Origin: JACQID01 sp035290885
GTDB taxonomy: Archaea > Aenigmatarchaeota > Aenigmatarchaeia > GW2011-AR5
Direction: 5' to 3'
Assembly: GCA_035290885.1 (NCBI GenBank)
Contig: DATDTL010000067.1
Span: forward strand, 1-18,281
Length of the DNA stretch: 18,281 nucleotides
The position numbers were made by a program, and so were the translations under genes. The notes under the pieces are model-generated. The model was not told the origin of the DNA and did no database searches. It saw only the letters and a list, made by a program, of their open reading frames with translations. Of the stretch, positions 1-7,008 are shown one piece after another (positions within the stretch are counted from its first letter, which is position 1; the number at the start of each line of letters is the position of its first letter).

Positions 1-2
1 TC

Positions 3-1655
3 AAAAAGTTCCGCGAGGAGTGCGAATCCGTTGTCGGCGGGCACGCAAAGCTGCTTGTTACGCCGCCCAAAGAGATCAATGCCGACCTTGCGCTGCCGTG
101 CTTTTCGCTTTCCAAAGAACTGAAAAAAGCGCCGCAGGAGATAGCGGCTTCGCTCGCGAAAGAATTCCTGAAAAAGAAACTTACGTTGATAAAAGAGATC
201 AGGGCAGAAGGTCCGTACGTGAATTTCTATGCGGACTGGAGCAGGCTCTCAAAAGAGATAATCGCAGAGTCTTCAGGGAAGGATTACGGCAAGGGCGCGG
301 ACAAGCGAAAAATCATAGTGGAATTCGCGCATCCCAACACGCACAAGCTCTTCCACATAGGGCACCTGAGGAACGTAACCACAGGAGAATCCGTGGCGCG
401 TATACTGGAACGCGCCGGGGCCAAGGTCATACGCGCCAACTATCAGGGCGACGTCGGCCTGCACATAGCGAAGTGCCTGTGGGGCATAGGGAAGGAAGAC
501 GTGAAGAAGATAAAAGAACTTGACGAGAAGATACGGTTCCTTGGCAAAGCTTATGCCAAAGGCAGCAAGGCATACGAGGAGGATGAAAAAGCAAAAAAGG
601 AGATAACGGAAATCAACGGGAAGATATATGCGAAAGACGCAAAGATCATGAAGCTCTGGCAGGAGACGCGCCAATGGAGCCTGGATTATTTTGCAAGGAT
701 ATACAGCAGGGTCTACACTAAATACGATAGGTTTTATTTTGAGTCTGAAGTTGCGCAGAAGGGACTGGAAATAGCGAGGCAGGCGCTGAAGAAAGGCATA
801 CTCAAGGAGAGCGAGGGCGCAGTGATATTTGACGGCGAAGCGCACAGCCTTGACAAGCGGGTGTTCATAAACAGTTTGGGCTTTCCCATGTATGAGGCAA
901 AAGAGCTTGGGTTGGCCGAGCTTGAATTTGGCGAGTTCGGCGCCATAGATAAGTGCATACACGTCGTAGGGCCGGAGCAGGCGAGCTTCTTCAAGGTCAC
1001 GTTCAAGGTCGAAGAACTCATTGACAAAAAGTACAAGGGCAAGCAATTCCACCTTGCGTACGGATGGGTCAAGCTCAGGGAAGGCAAGATGTCTTCGCGC
1101 CTTGGAAACGTGATAGAGGGAGAATGGCTGCTTGAGGAGCTGAAAAAGTCCATACTTGAGAACTACGTGGCAAAGGAAGACCATGACGAAAAGGTGAAAG
1201 AAGAGATAGCCGAAGCCGGAGCCATAGGCGCGGCAAAGTATTATTTTCTGAAATACGGGACAGCCTCGGAAATATCCTTTGACATAAAGGAGGCGGCATC
1301 GCTGGAAGGGGATACAGGGCCTTATCTTCAGTATACTCACGCAAGGGCGGCGTCCGTGCTGAGAAAAGCGAAGAAGAAGCCCAAAGCAGGCGGGCTCTCG
1401 GGCAAGGAGACAGGGCTTGCGCGCAAGCTTGCGGAATTTCCGGCTGCGGCAGAACGCGCCGCCGCGGAACTGAAGCCGAACGTCGTGGCGAACTACGTTT
1501 TTGAGCTGGCATCAATGTTCAACGCTTATTATCACGAAGAGAAGATAATCGGCTCGGACAATGAAGTGGAGAAGCTGGCGCTGGTTGCGGCAGCCAAGAA
1601 CGTCATAGGAATTTCACTGAATCTTCTGGGAATAAAGCCTCTTGAGAAGATGTGA
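3..1655 (+). CDS. argS: Arginyl-tRNA synthetase, 5' end outside the window
   Basis: Class I aminoacyl-tRNA synthetase that charges tRNA-Arg with arginine in the cytoplasm. The reading frame is open from base 3, so about 550 codons are visible and the start lies upstream. The first residues (KLLVTPPKEINADLALPCF) belong to the N-terminal tRNA-recognition (Add-1) domain. The HIGH signature, in context FHIGHLRN, is at 354-365 and the KMSKS loop is present as KMSSR at 1086-1100. YLQYTHAR near 1321-1350 leads into the helical DALR anticodon-binding domain that runs to the end. The ATP-binding motifs are intact, so the gene looks functional. It converges on the histidine phosphatase gene that starts on the other strand. 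Long antisense frames inside it are shadows. Confidence 0.97.
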   Translation, partial: KKFREECESVVGGHAKLLVTPPKEINADLALPCFSLSKELKKAPQEIAASLAKEFLKKKLTLIKEIRAEGPYVNFYADWSRLSKEIIAESSGKDYGKGADKRKIIVEFAHPNTHKLFHIGHLRNVTTGESVARILERAGAKVIRANYQGDVGLHIAKCLWGIGKEDVKKIKELDEKIRFLGKAYAKGSKAYEEDEKAKKEITEINGKIYAKDAKIMKLWQETRQWSLDYFARIYSRVYTKYDRFYFESEVAQKGLEIARQALKKGILKESEGAVIFDGEAHSLDKRVFINSLGFPMYEAKELGLAELEFGEFGAIDKCIHVVGPEQASFFKVTFKVEELIDKKYKGKQFHLAYGWVKLREGKMSSRLGNVIEGEWLLEELKKSILENYVAKEDHDEKVKEEIAEAGAIGAAKYYFLKYGTASEISFDIKEAASLEGDTGPYLQYTHARAASVLRKAKKKPKAGGLSGKETGLARKLAEFPAAAERAAAELKPNVVANYVFELASMFNAYYHEEKIIGSDNEVEKLALVAAAKNVIGISLNLLGIKPLEKM

Positions 1656-1659
1656 TAGC

Positions 1660-1695
1660 AAAGAACATTGATTCTGGAATATTAGGGAGTTCTTT
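1660..1695 (+). terminator. Possible hairpin between convergent genes
   Basis: AAAGAAC (1660-1666) and GTTCTTT (1689-1695) form a perfect 7-bp inverted repeat with a 22-nt loop, 5 nt after the argS stop. It lies in the gap between two convergent genes, where termination is expected. The AT-rich stem and long loop make this a weak call. Confidence 0.25.
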
Positions 1696-1727
1696 ACACA
1701 TAGCAGATTGGAGATAACGTTGCAGTA

Positions 1728-2201
1728 TTATTGCAATCTGCCATAATCAGGGAATATTTTCACGGTTTTCTTTTGCAAATCAAAGAAATATGCCTGGCCG
1801 GTATCCAATCCTGCGGCAAGCGCTGCAATGCCTTTAGCGCCTATTTCACGGGCATACATGAAAGAAAGTGCCATGCAAGTGACCTTGTGGCTCACTGCAA
1901 TAAAGCAGTCAACAGGATTTGCCTTCATATCTTTCATTAGAGCTTCGTATGCTTCTATTTCCGGGGTTCCGTCGGCGAGATAGTCCCTTGTTTTGAAGCC
2001 GCAGCCGAGGGCATTGGCGAGCCTTTCTGCCGTTTGGCGGGCTCTTTCAACAGGCGATGCCATGACGCAGGCGTCGTTTCCCGCCATGCTGCGTATATAA
2101 TTTCCCATGGCATCGGCCTGCGTTTTGCCGGTTTCGGTAAGCCCCGATCCGTCTTCGCGCCCTTGAGGCTCGCCGTGCCGCATGAATGCAACGTATCTCA
2201 T
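1728..2201 (-). CDS. Histidine phosphatase (SixA/phosphoglycerate mutase-like) family protein
   Basis: Small single-domain histidine phosphatase of about 157 aa, the usual size for the SixA-like branch. The N-terminal strand runs directly into the phosphate pocket (VAFMRHGEPQ), where the His of RHG is the phospho-acceptor. LTETGKTQA follows, then the second pocket Arg in SPVERARQTAERL, and the second catalytic His in VSHKVTCMAL. The substrate cannot be told from sequence; the family acts on phospho-His proteins, sugar phosphates and nucleotides. The chosen ATG gives MRYVAFMRHG; an in-frame ATG two codons upstream (2207) is an equal alternative. It is the last gene of a minus-strand cluster and converges with argS. 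Confidence 0.85.
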   Translation of the reverse strand: MRYVAFMRHGEPQGREDGSGLTETGKTQADAMGNYIRSMAGNDACVMASPVERARQTAERLANALGCGFKTRDYLADGTPEIEAYEALMKDMKANPVDCFIAVSHKVTCMALSFMYAREIGAKGIAALAAGLDTGQAYFFDLQKKTVKIFPDYGRLQ

Positions 2202-2251
2202 GTGCAAATGACGGGCGGAATTTATTTAATCGCGCGGCAAGAACGGCGCCA

Positions 2252-2476
2252 TCACGGAAAGGAGCGTATGCTGCAATATTTCGTTGATATATGCAATCCG
2301 TGATACCTGCTGGCTGCGCCAATAGAATCGCTCGCCGTGGCATATAAGACGCAAAGAGGCGCATCGCCTATTTCTTTTATCACGCCGTCCGCTATCACCG
2401 CAGCTTCGTAATGATTTTCTTTAGGAAACAAATCATTAAAGTGGGAAGCGCCGTTCACGACGAAGAGGTTGCCCAT
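2252..2476 (-). CDS. Unknown 74-aa protein with its own operator-like promoter
   Basis: I recognise no family. The frame fills the gap between the methyltransferase stop (2516) and the phosphatase start exactly, without overlapping either, and uses ordinary codons. The sequence is soluble and mixed alpha/beta in character (MGNLFVVNGASHFNDLF, then EAAVIADGVIKEIGDAPLCVLY). The best support for a real gene is the promoter: a TATA box at 2501-2507 sits 25-31 nt before the ATG, and a perfect palindrome lies between them. Overlapping frames on both strands exist, but none has a comparable promoter. It could also be a remnant of a larger gene. Confidence 0.5.
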   Translation of the reverse strand: MGNLFVVNGASHFNDLFPKENHYEAAVIADGVIKEIGDAPLCVLYATASDSIGAASRYHGLHISTKYCSIRSFP

Positions 2477-2482
2477 GCGCGG

Positions 2483-2507
2483 CCCTCTACAGAGGGATTC
2501 TATAATA
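2483..2507 (-). promoter_or_regulatory. TATA box plus 14-bp palindromic operator
   Basis: Reading the minus strand, TATTATA (2507-2501) is followed by CCCTCTGTAGAGGG (2496-2483), a perfect 6-bp dyad around a 2-bp centre, then the ATG at 2476. The TATA spacing (25-31 nt) implies transcription starting at or next to the ATG. A protein bound to the dyad would cover the transcription start. Confidence 0.5.
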
Positions 2508-2515
2508 CAAGACGA

Positions 2516-3028
2516 TTAATTCATTTTCCTAGCAAGGATGACGTATTCTTTTTCCTTGTCGTGGAGCTCGAATTCAAAGATTATCTGGAAGCCTTCAAGG
2601 AGGCCTTTGAGAATGTTCCTGCGCTCCTCGTACACGCCATGGTTGAAGAACACCGAGAGCAGGGCAAGGCCGCCGGGCCTCAGCACGCGGGCGAAGTCGG
2701 CATCCTTGATGAGGTGCATGGCGTCCACGGACACGACGGCATCAAAGCGGCCATTCTTGAAAGGCAGGGATTTCCCGTCGCCAATCACAAGCGTTTCCTT
2801 CTCAACCTTCTTCATGAAATCCCTGCGAACATCCAGCGAGACGACGTTCTTCACGTCAAATTCCTTGCTCACGAGGAAGCGCTCAAGATAGCCGGAGCCT
2901 GAGCCCACGTCCAGAACGCGCTTCTCAAGCATGGAGGCGAAAAAATCCTTGCCGAGTATGCGGAGGAACTCGTCATATTTCTCCCATTGGACGTCCTGCC
3001 ACGAATCATAAACTTGGGGCGAGAACAT
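2516..3028 (-). CDS. Class I SAM-dependent methyltransferase
   Basis: A 170-aa Methyltransf_11-type enzyme with a Rossmann-like fold. Motif I is VLDVGSGSGYLERFL near residues 40-54, the acidic end of strand 2 is VVSLDVR, motif II/III is RFDAVVSVDAMHLI, and the post-II motif is RVLRPGGLALLSVF. The methyl acceptor cannot be assigned; the layout resembles small-molecule methyltransferases of the UbiE/arsenite type. It starts 5 nt after the stop of the PepSY-like gene and is probably the third gene of a transcript that begins near 3760. The overlapping plus-strand frames are antisense shadows. Confidence 0.85.
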   Translation of the reverse strand: MFSPQVYDSWQDVQWEKYDEFLRILGKDFFASMLEKRVLDVGSGSGYLERFLVSKEFDVKNVVSLDVRRDFMKKVEKETLVIGDGKSLPFKNGRFDAVVSVDAMHLIKDADFARVLRPGGLALLSVFFNHGVYEERRNILKGLLEGFQIIFEFELHDKEKEYVILARKMN

Positions 3029-3033
3029 CTGTA

Positions 3034-3504
3034 TTATTTGCGCTCGGAAGAATTAAACCTTTGCATTATGCTTGCGGTGCGGGTTTCCATTATCGCGCCG
3101 GTCTCGGCTGAGACGTCGTAAGACGTCACGGTCAGCGCCGCGGATATGATGCTTACCGTCCACACAGGCCCGCCCTTCATGCTCAGCGTCAGAAGCGTCT
3201 GTACAGGGGGAATGCCGTAATCCTCGGTCGCAGTTTGCATTGCCTTTTCCGGCGTAATTTTTACCGTGGTGACGTCCAGCTTCTTAAGTGCATTGAGGGC
3301 AGGCACGTCTTCTTCGAGTTCAACCGTGCCGTCCAGAGCCACGGTGCAGTTTCTGGTGGTATGAGATTCAGGATTATAAAAATGGAGGGTCCATTCACCC
3401 ATGCTTTCGTGCACTGAGGCGAACAAGGAGCCCAAGAAATAATTTTTAAGGCGTCTGATTTTTCCGCTTTCCCCTGCTATTTTCACGGCCTCGGAGAAAA
3501 GCAT
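3034..3504 (-). CDS. PepSY-like hypothetical protein
   Basis: A 156-aa protein with no signal peptide, so probably cytoplasmic. I see two similar alpha/beta halves. Each has a short helix followed by strands of the kind seen in PepSY/cystatin-like folds: EWTLHFYNPESH in the first half, then VKITPEKAMQTATEDYG and PVWTVSIISAAL...YDVSAETGAIME in the second. The pattern 'helix, W-x-V/L strand, then D/E-x-x-TGxI' is the PepSY hallmark. The function is unknown. The stop of the 75-aa gene and this start are 1 nt apart, and the methyltransferase follows 5 nt later, so the three form an operon. Confidence 0.7.
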   Translation of the reverse strand: MLFSEAVKIAGESGKIRRLKNYFLGSLFASVHESMGEWTLHFYNPESHTTRNCTVALDGTVELEEDVPALNALKKLDVTTVKITPEKAMQTATEDYGIPPVQTLLTLSMKGGPVWTVSIISAALTVTSYDVSAETGAIMETRTASIMQRFNSSERK

Positions 3505-3505
3505 C

Positions 3506-3733
3506 TTATACCTTCTTCAGCGTTTCAGCAACGAAGTCTATCACGGTCTGGTCCACTGGTATGGCGAAGGACTTGTTGTATCGCTTCTCGCCTTCCTTGG
3601 TGAAGAAGCCCCTGCTCAGCGATATGAAGATGTTTTCGCCGTCTTCGGTCTTGGCTTTCTTTCTGGCGACTTCAAGGAACTTGTTCTCGCCGAATTTTAT
3701 TTCCTCGGATGCTATGGTTTCAAATTCTACCAT
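3506..3733 (-). CDS. Conserved small archaeal protein, 75 aa; possibly PC4-like
   Basis: A small charged protein (MVEFETIASEEIKFGENKFLEV...) made of short beta strands followed by one C-terminal helix (VIDFVAETLKKV). The strand-rich core with basic and aromatic residues (FISLSRGFF, RYNKSFAIP) resembles PC4/YdbC-type single-strand DNA-binding folds, but I cannot confirm this. It is the first gene of a three-gene operon with the PepSY-like protein and the methyltransferase. The start is fixed by a strong Shine-Dalgarno sequence, AAGGAGGT at 3741-3748, 7 nt before the ATG. This is one of the few genes here with a real leader. Confidence 0.75.
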   Translation of the reverse strand: MVEFETIASEEIKFGENKFLEVARKKAKTEDGENIFISLSRGFFTKEGEKRYNKSFAIPVDQTVIDFVAETLKKV

Positions 3734-3740
3734 TTGTGTT

Positions 3741-3792
3741 ACCTCCTTGTGTTTTTGTTTGCTGAAAATTAGAGGTCGGCGAGTTATTTAAA
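3741..3792 (-). promoter_or_regulatory. Promoter and Shine-Dalgarno of the 75-aa gene operon
   Basis: TTTAAATAA (complement of 3784-3792) is a good archaeal TATA box 51-59 nt upstream of the ATG, which predicts a leader of about 25 nt. AAGGAGGT (complement of 3741-3748) matches the 16S anti-SD well. This contrasts with the leaderless promoters around it. Confidence 0.6.
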
Positions 3793-3870
3793 GGTATTTT
3801 GGGCGCTTGACAACATCTTAAGGTTTTTGGGATAGCCTGATCTTCACGCTATTGCCCATAGTGCGAAGCG

Positions 3871-3907
3871 CTGCCAAGGATGTTATCATTGATTATGGCT
3901 TTGGCAG
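3871..3907 (-). terminator. Possible terminator hairpin after the thioredoxin-NHL gene
   Basis: CTGCCAA (3871-3877) and TTGGCAG (3901-3907) make a 7-bp stem with a 23-nt loop, 12 nt beyond the stop codon of the minus-strand gene at 3919 and before the next promoter. The long loop lowers confidence. Confidence 0.3.
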
Positions 3908-3918
3908 AAAAGCGGAAT

Positions 3919-5364
3919 CTAGAAAACAATCTCCACGTCCACCAGTTTGTTGTCCTTGAAAATGCGGATGAGATGGTTATTCGTGTCGGCTATAATCAGC
4001 CCGTCTTTCGTTGCGATGACGTCGTTGGGCTCGTAGAGGGGCAGGTAGCTGCACTCCGCGTCGCCAAGCATGCAGACTCTGGAATGCTTTTTGGATATGA
4101 GGGTGGATACGGTTCGGGCTTTGAGGTCAGCGACCCTTATTGCGTGGTTGTAGGTGTCGGCGATGTAGGCCTTTCCGGCATAACAGTCCACGCCGAGCGG
4201 GTGCTGGAGAAGCGCGCTGCCGAACGGGCCGTCTGCGCGGCCGAAGACGAAGAGGCCCTTGCCGATCAGCGTTTCCACGATGCCTGAAGTGAAGCCGATG
4301 CGCCGCAGCGCAGAGACTTCGCTGTCTGCGAAATAAAGGAACTCGCCGTCAGCCGCAAGGCCTGACGGCTGGGCAAGCAGCGCCGTTTCCTTCGGGCCGT
4401 CTGTTATGTTTTCGCCGGAAGTGCCGGCGTAGGGGCGCAGCGAGCGGTATGTCATGTCCATTTCCCATATCTGATGGGAGCCTGCCATGGCCATGAACAG
4501 CGTGCCGTTGCGAAGCAGCACGTCCCATGGCGAATTAAGCCTGCGGTTGCGCGGCTCTCCGGCGGACTGCTCGCCGTTGCCTGCGAGAGTCTGCACTTTT
4601 TTTGACTTGAGGCTTATGAGCCTGACGGCGTGATTCTCTGTGTCGGCGACATAAATGGTTTCGTTGTCGAGAGCAACGCCCTGCGGCTTGTTGAATGCCG
4701 CGCTTGCGAAATTTCCGTCCATGAGGCCGGCCCTGCCGGAGCCTACCTCGTGCAGGACCTTTGCCTTCGTGCCCTGCAATTCTGTTACAAGAATCCTGTT
4801 GTGGCCGGAGTCCGATATCACAAGAGTGCCATCGTGGTAATCAATTTTTCCCGGAAACGATAGCACGGTCTTCCGGTTGCTTTCTGGAGTGGTTATCCTT
4901 ATTTTTTCCGATAGCGGGCCCTTCTTGAGCAAAGCGCTTATTGAAGCATCCATTTCATGCAGCTGCCCTTCGCCGGAGCGCTTATATGCAATCTTGCCGT
5001 CCGTCCCGACGATGACTATGGTGGGCCATCCTGAGACGCCGTAGCTGTTCCATATCGCATGGTCCTTGTCTACAACAACCGGATGGGTTATTTCATACCT
5101 CTCCACTGCCGAGCGGATATTCTTTGCGTCATTCTCGTTGTCAAACTTGGCCGAATGCACGCCTATGAACACCACCGGCTGCTCAGCGTATTCCTCTTCA
5201 AGCATCTTCAGATCAGGCATCACGTGGATGCAGTTGATGCAGCAATATGTCCAGAAGTCAAGGACGACAACATGCCCTTTCAGCGCCTTCAGGGACAGAG
5301 GCATGTCCGTATTGAGCCATTCGGAGTTTTCAGGGAATTGCGGCGCCTCGGAAGAAAATAGCAT
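3919..5364 (-). CDS. Thioredoxin-like domain plus NHL repeats (NHLRC2-like)
   Basis: A 481-aa cytoplasmic protein with an N-terminal TlpA/AhpC-type thioredoxin fold and a C-terminal NHL beta-propeller, the domain order of NHLRC2 and its prokaryotic relatives. The redox site reads WTYCCINCIHVMPDL, with the CxxC pair at Cys42 and Cys45 and an extra Cys41; this triple-Cys form is typical of the group. Propeller blades are visible as repeats of the type 'PQGVALDNETIYVADTENHAVRLI' (for example GVALDNETIYVADTENHAV and GVDCYAGKAYIADTYNHAI). The exact role is unknown; the family is thought to be redox-linked. I use the ATG at 5364, not an in-frame start at 5466, because the latter overlaps nreA and a TATA box (5385-5392) sits 21-28 nt before 5364. 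Confidence 0.9.
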   Translation of the reverse strand: MLFSSEAPQFPENSEWLNTDMPLSLKALKGHVVVLDFWTYCCINCIHVMPDLKMLEEEYAEQPVVFIGVHSAKFDNENDAKNIRSAVERYEITHPVVVDKDHAIWNSYGVSGWPTIVIVGTDGKIAYKRSGEGQLHEMDASISALLKKGPLSEKIRITTPESNRKTVLSFPGKIDYHDGTLVISDSGHNRILVTELQGTKAKVLHEVGSGRAGLMDGNFASAAFNKPQGVALDNETIYVADTENHAVRLISLKSKKVQTLAGNGEQSAGEPRNRRLNSPWDVLLRNGTLFMAMAGSHQIWEMDMTYRSLRPYAGTSGENITDGPKETALLAQPSGLAADGEFLYFADSEVSALRRIGFTSGIVETLIGKGLFVFGRADGPFGSALLQHPLGVDCYAGKAYIADTYNHAIRVADLKARTVSTLISKKHSRVCMLGDAECSYLPLYEPNDVIATKDGLIIADTNNHLIRIFKDNKLVDVEIVF

Positions 5365-5384
5365 ATAGTTAGATGGCAACTGAA

Positions 5385-5392
5385 GATAAATA
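5385..5392 (-). promoter_or_regulatory. TATA box of the thioredoxin-NHL gene
   Basis: TATTTATC on the minus strand, 21-28 nt before the ATG at 5364 and just after the nreA stop codon. The spacing predicts a leaderless mRNA and settles the start-site choice for the downstream gene. Confidence 0.55.
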
Positions 5393-5395
5393 CCT

Positions 5396-6550
5396 TCATC
5401 GGCCGGAAAGGAAGTTCTTGATGCTTTTCTGTCGCAGGACCACGCTTCTTTTGAGGTATTCGGCAAGCGGCACTTTTATCCGGGTTTTTACGTAGGCAAG
5501 CGCCTGCGCCCTTGTCTCGAGCTTTTTCGGCTGGGACTTGAACGCGTTTCGGACGGTTTCACGGACGACCCATACTCCAAGCGGCACGGCATAACCGCCT
5601 CCTATTTCGCGGAACACCACGGCCTTGCATTGTTTCTTCATGCCATGGACGGCTTCCACCACTCCAAGGCGTGAAGCGTAATAGCCGCCGGCTTCGGTAC
5701 TGGCATAATCTTTGCGCCCGGCGAATGGCTCGTATTCCGCGGCTATTTCCACGGCTTCGGAAAATGACCAGTTGCTTCCTGGATGCCACGCTTCGAAGTT
5801 CTCAAATTCCCACGGGCCTGGAAGGAGAAGGATGATGAAATGATTGTCCATGTATTCGGATTCGTAGACAAGGCATTCTTCCGTTGCAGGGCAGAGCCGG
5901 ATTTCCTTCATGAGCTGTTTTGCGACTATATCGTCCGATGCGGTAATTGACCAGCGCGTGGGAACCATCTTCTTTGCAACGCCAATGGCGCCGGACGACA
6001 GTATGTTTGTGAGCCTATATACGTCAATACCGGACTTGTAAAGAAGAAAACCCGCGTCCGCGGCCTTCAGGTCGTCGGAAACTATGCCGTCAACCTTCCG
6101 TGAAATCTTCGGGTTCTGCGCCAGCCTCATGCTCTCTATGGTCACGGACGGCCCCATAGGCTGCACGTAAGACGAAATCGCCATCCTGTAGCCGGGCCTG
6201 CTTTGGAAGCCAAGCTCCACGTCAGTAGGGCTTGAAGCGAGCGCAAGCTCTTGGTTGTATTCAACGAATTTTGACGGGGCGTGCACCGAATGCCTGTATT
6301 TGCTCCGCAAAAGCGAGGATCGCATCTTGATGATATCATAGTAACTTTTGCCGAACCATTTGGCCGGGTTGTCCTGCTCGGGCGAGTACTCCATGGAAGC
6401 CAGCGGCCCGACGAAGAGGTCGGGGTAACCGTGCTTGCCGACGAATATGGAAGAGGACGGCCCGAAGAACGAGTCGCCCATTTCGTGCAAGGCGCTCCTG
6501 ATGGCAAGGGAAACGAAAACAGGGGGAGAGGTCCTTGATTTGATTGGCAT
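5396..6550 (-). CDS. nreA: NreA-type DNA repair protein with C-terminal PIP box
   Basis: Archaeal Nre family protein, 384 aa, linked to DNA damage tolerance through PCNA. The family core is visible: SSSIFVGKHGYPDLFVGPL (about residues 32-50), an Arg-rich helix (IIKMRSSLLR) and the mid-protein IESMRLAQNPKISRKVD stretch. The last 11 residues, QKSIKNFLSGR, fit the PCNA-interacting consensus Q-x-x-hydrophobic-x-x-aromatic-hydrophobic exactly. Many euryarchaeal NreA proteins start with a four-Cys zinc motif; here there is none, and the start is fixed by a TATA box 22-29 nt upstream, so this is a zinc-less variant, not a miscalled start. It lies downstream of the 88-aa membrane protein gene, on the same strand. 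Confidence 0.85.
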   Translation of the reverse strand: MPIKSRTSPPVFVSLAIRSALHEMGDSFFGPSSSIFVGKHGYPDLFVGPLASMEYSPEQDNPAKWFGKSYYDIIKMRSSLLRSKYRHSVHAPSKFVEYNQELALASSPTDVELGFQSRPGYRMAISSYVQPMGPSVTIESMRLAQNPKISRKVDGIVSDDLKAADAGFLLYKSGIDVYRLTNILSSGAIGVAKKMVPTRWSITASDDIVAKQLMKEIRLCPATEECLVYESEYMDNHFIILLLPGPWEFENFEAWHPGSNWSFSEAVEIAAEYEPFAGRKDYASTEAGGYYASRLGVVEAVHGMKKQCKAVVFREIGGGYAVPLGVWVVRETVRNAFKSQPKKLETRAQALAYVKTRIKVPLAEYLKRSVVLRQKSIKNFLSGR

Positions 6551-6571
6551 AAAGCCAATTTGAATGGAACG

Positions 6572-6579
6572 TATAAAAT
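6572..6579 (-). promoter_or_regulatory. TATA box of nreA
   Basis: ATTTTATA on the minus strand, 22-29 nt before the nreA ATG at 6550, so the transcript is predicted to be leaderless. Confidence 0.6.
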
Positions 6580-6615
6580 GCTGTGCTGAGGGAAGCGAAT
6601 GTTGAGAAAGTCGGG

Positions 6616-6709
6616 GTATTACTTGGACAAGTCCTTGGCTGATTTACAAAAATCGGGCTGATTGTAATTGCAACATCAATAGTATTACTTGGACAAGTCC
6701 TTGGCTGAT
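6616..6709. repeat. 28-bp direct repeat duplicating the end of the 88-aa gene
   Basis: Identical 28-bp copies lie at 6616-6643 and 6682-6709, offset by 66 bp; both contain TACTTGGACAAGTCCTTGG. The 6682-6709 copy covers the last eight codons and stop of the 88-aa gene, so the other is a detached copy of that 3' end in the gap before nreA. The 38 bp between the copies and the 38 bp beyond do not match, so this is not a simple tandem duplication. Confidence 0.9.
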
Positions 6710-6951
6710 GGCTGGGACTTTTTAGCATGCTTTGCCCATTTTAGGTCCTCATATTCTATCCATGCTATGACGAAGCCGACAAATATGAGGCCAAGCCCGA
6801 AAAGGCCGGAGAAGAGGAGCGCAAACGCGTATGTTGTCCTTATGTGGAACAGCGGGTCGCCGGAGAAATGGCCAAGAAGCGGGCCAAGATACCAGTAGAT
6901 TCCGGCGGCAAAAACCAGAACGCCCATGAGCATCTTTGCTGCGGAATGCAT
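6685..6951 (-). CDS. Small membrane protein, two transmembrane helices
   Basis: An 88-aa protein of unknown function. Helix 1 is about residues 6-27 (KMLMGVLVFAAGIYWYLGPL) and helix 2 about residues 41-64 (YAFALLFSGLFGLGLIFVGF). A charged cytoplasmic-type tail (EYEDLKWAKHAKKSQPSAKD) follows. The short linker contains GHFSGDPLFHIRTT. With a positively charged C-terminus, both ends are probably cytoplasmic. The start is supported by a TATA box at 6971-6980, which it seems to share with rpl15e on the opposite strand. Its final codons are part of a 28-bp direct repeat. Confidence 0.75.
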   Translation of the reverse strand: MHSAAKMLMGVLVFAAGIYWYLGPLLGHFSGDPLFHIRTTYAFALLFSGLFGLGLIFVGFVIAWIEYEDLKWAKHAKKSQPSAKDLSK

Positions 6952-6970
6952 ACTATCGTATAGATAATTA

Positions 6971-6980
6971 GTTTTATATT
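6971..6980. promoter_or_regulatory. Shared TATA element between divergent genes
   Basis: GTTTTATATT on plus and AATATAAAAC on minus. It lies 20-29 nt before the minus-strand start at 6951 and 29-38 nt before the rpl15e start at 7009. No other TATA-like site in the 57-bp gap suits either gene as well, so one AT-rich element may serve both directions. Confidence 0.45.
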
Positions 6981-7008
6981 CTTTACCCGGCTACTTAATG
7001 GTGATATT

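Noticed and set aside
273..1340. 355-codon minus-strand open frame opposite argS
   Set aside because: Antisense to a gene with all ArgRS motifs; the translated product is Cys/Leu/Tyr-rich without any domain.
2411..2902. 163-codon plus-strand open frame
   Set aside because: Opposite the methyltransferase with clear SAM motifs; no promoter or family pattern on this strand.
5364..5466. Longer start for the thioredoxin-NHL protein at 5466
   Set aside because: It would overlap nreA by 71 nt, adds residues without family support, and ignores the TATA box at 5385-5392.
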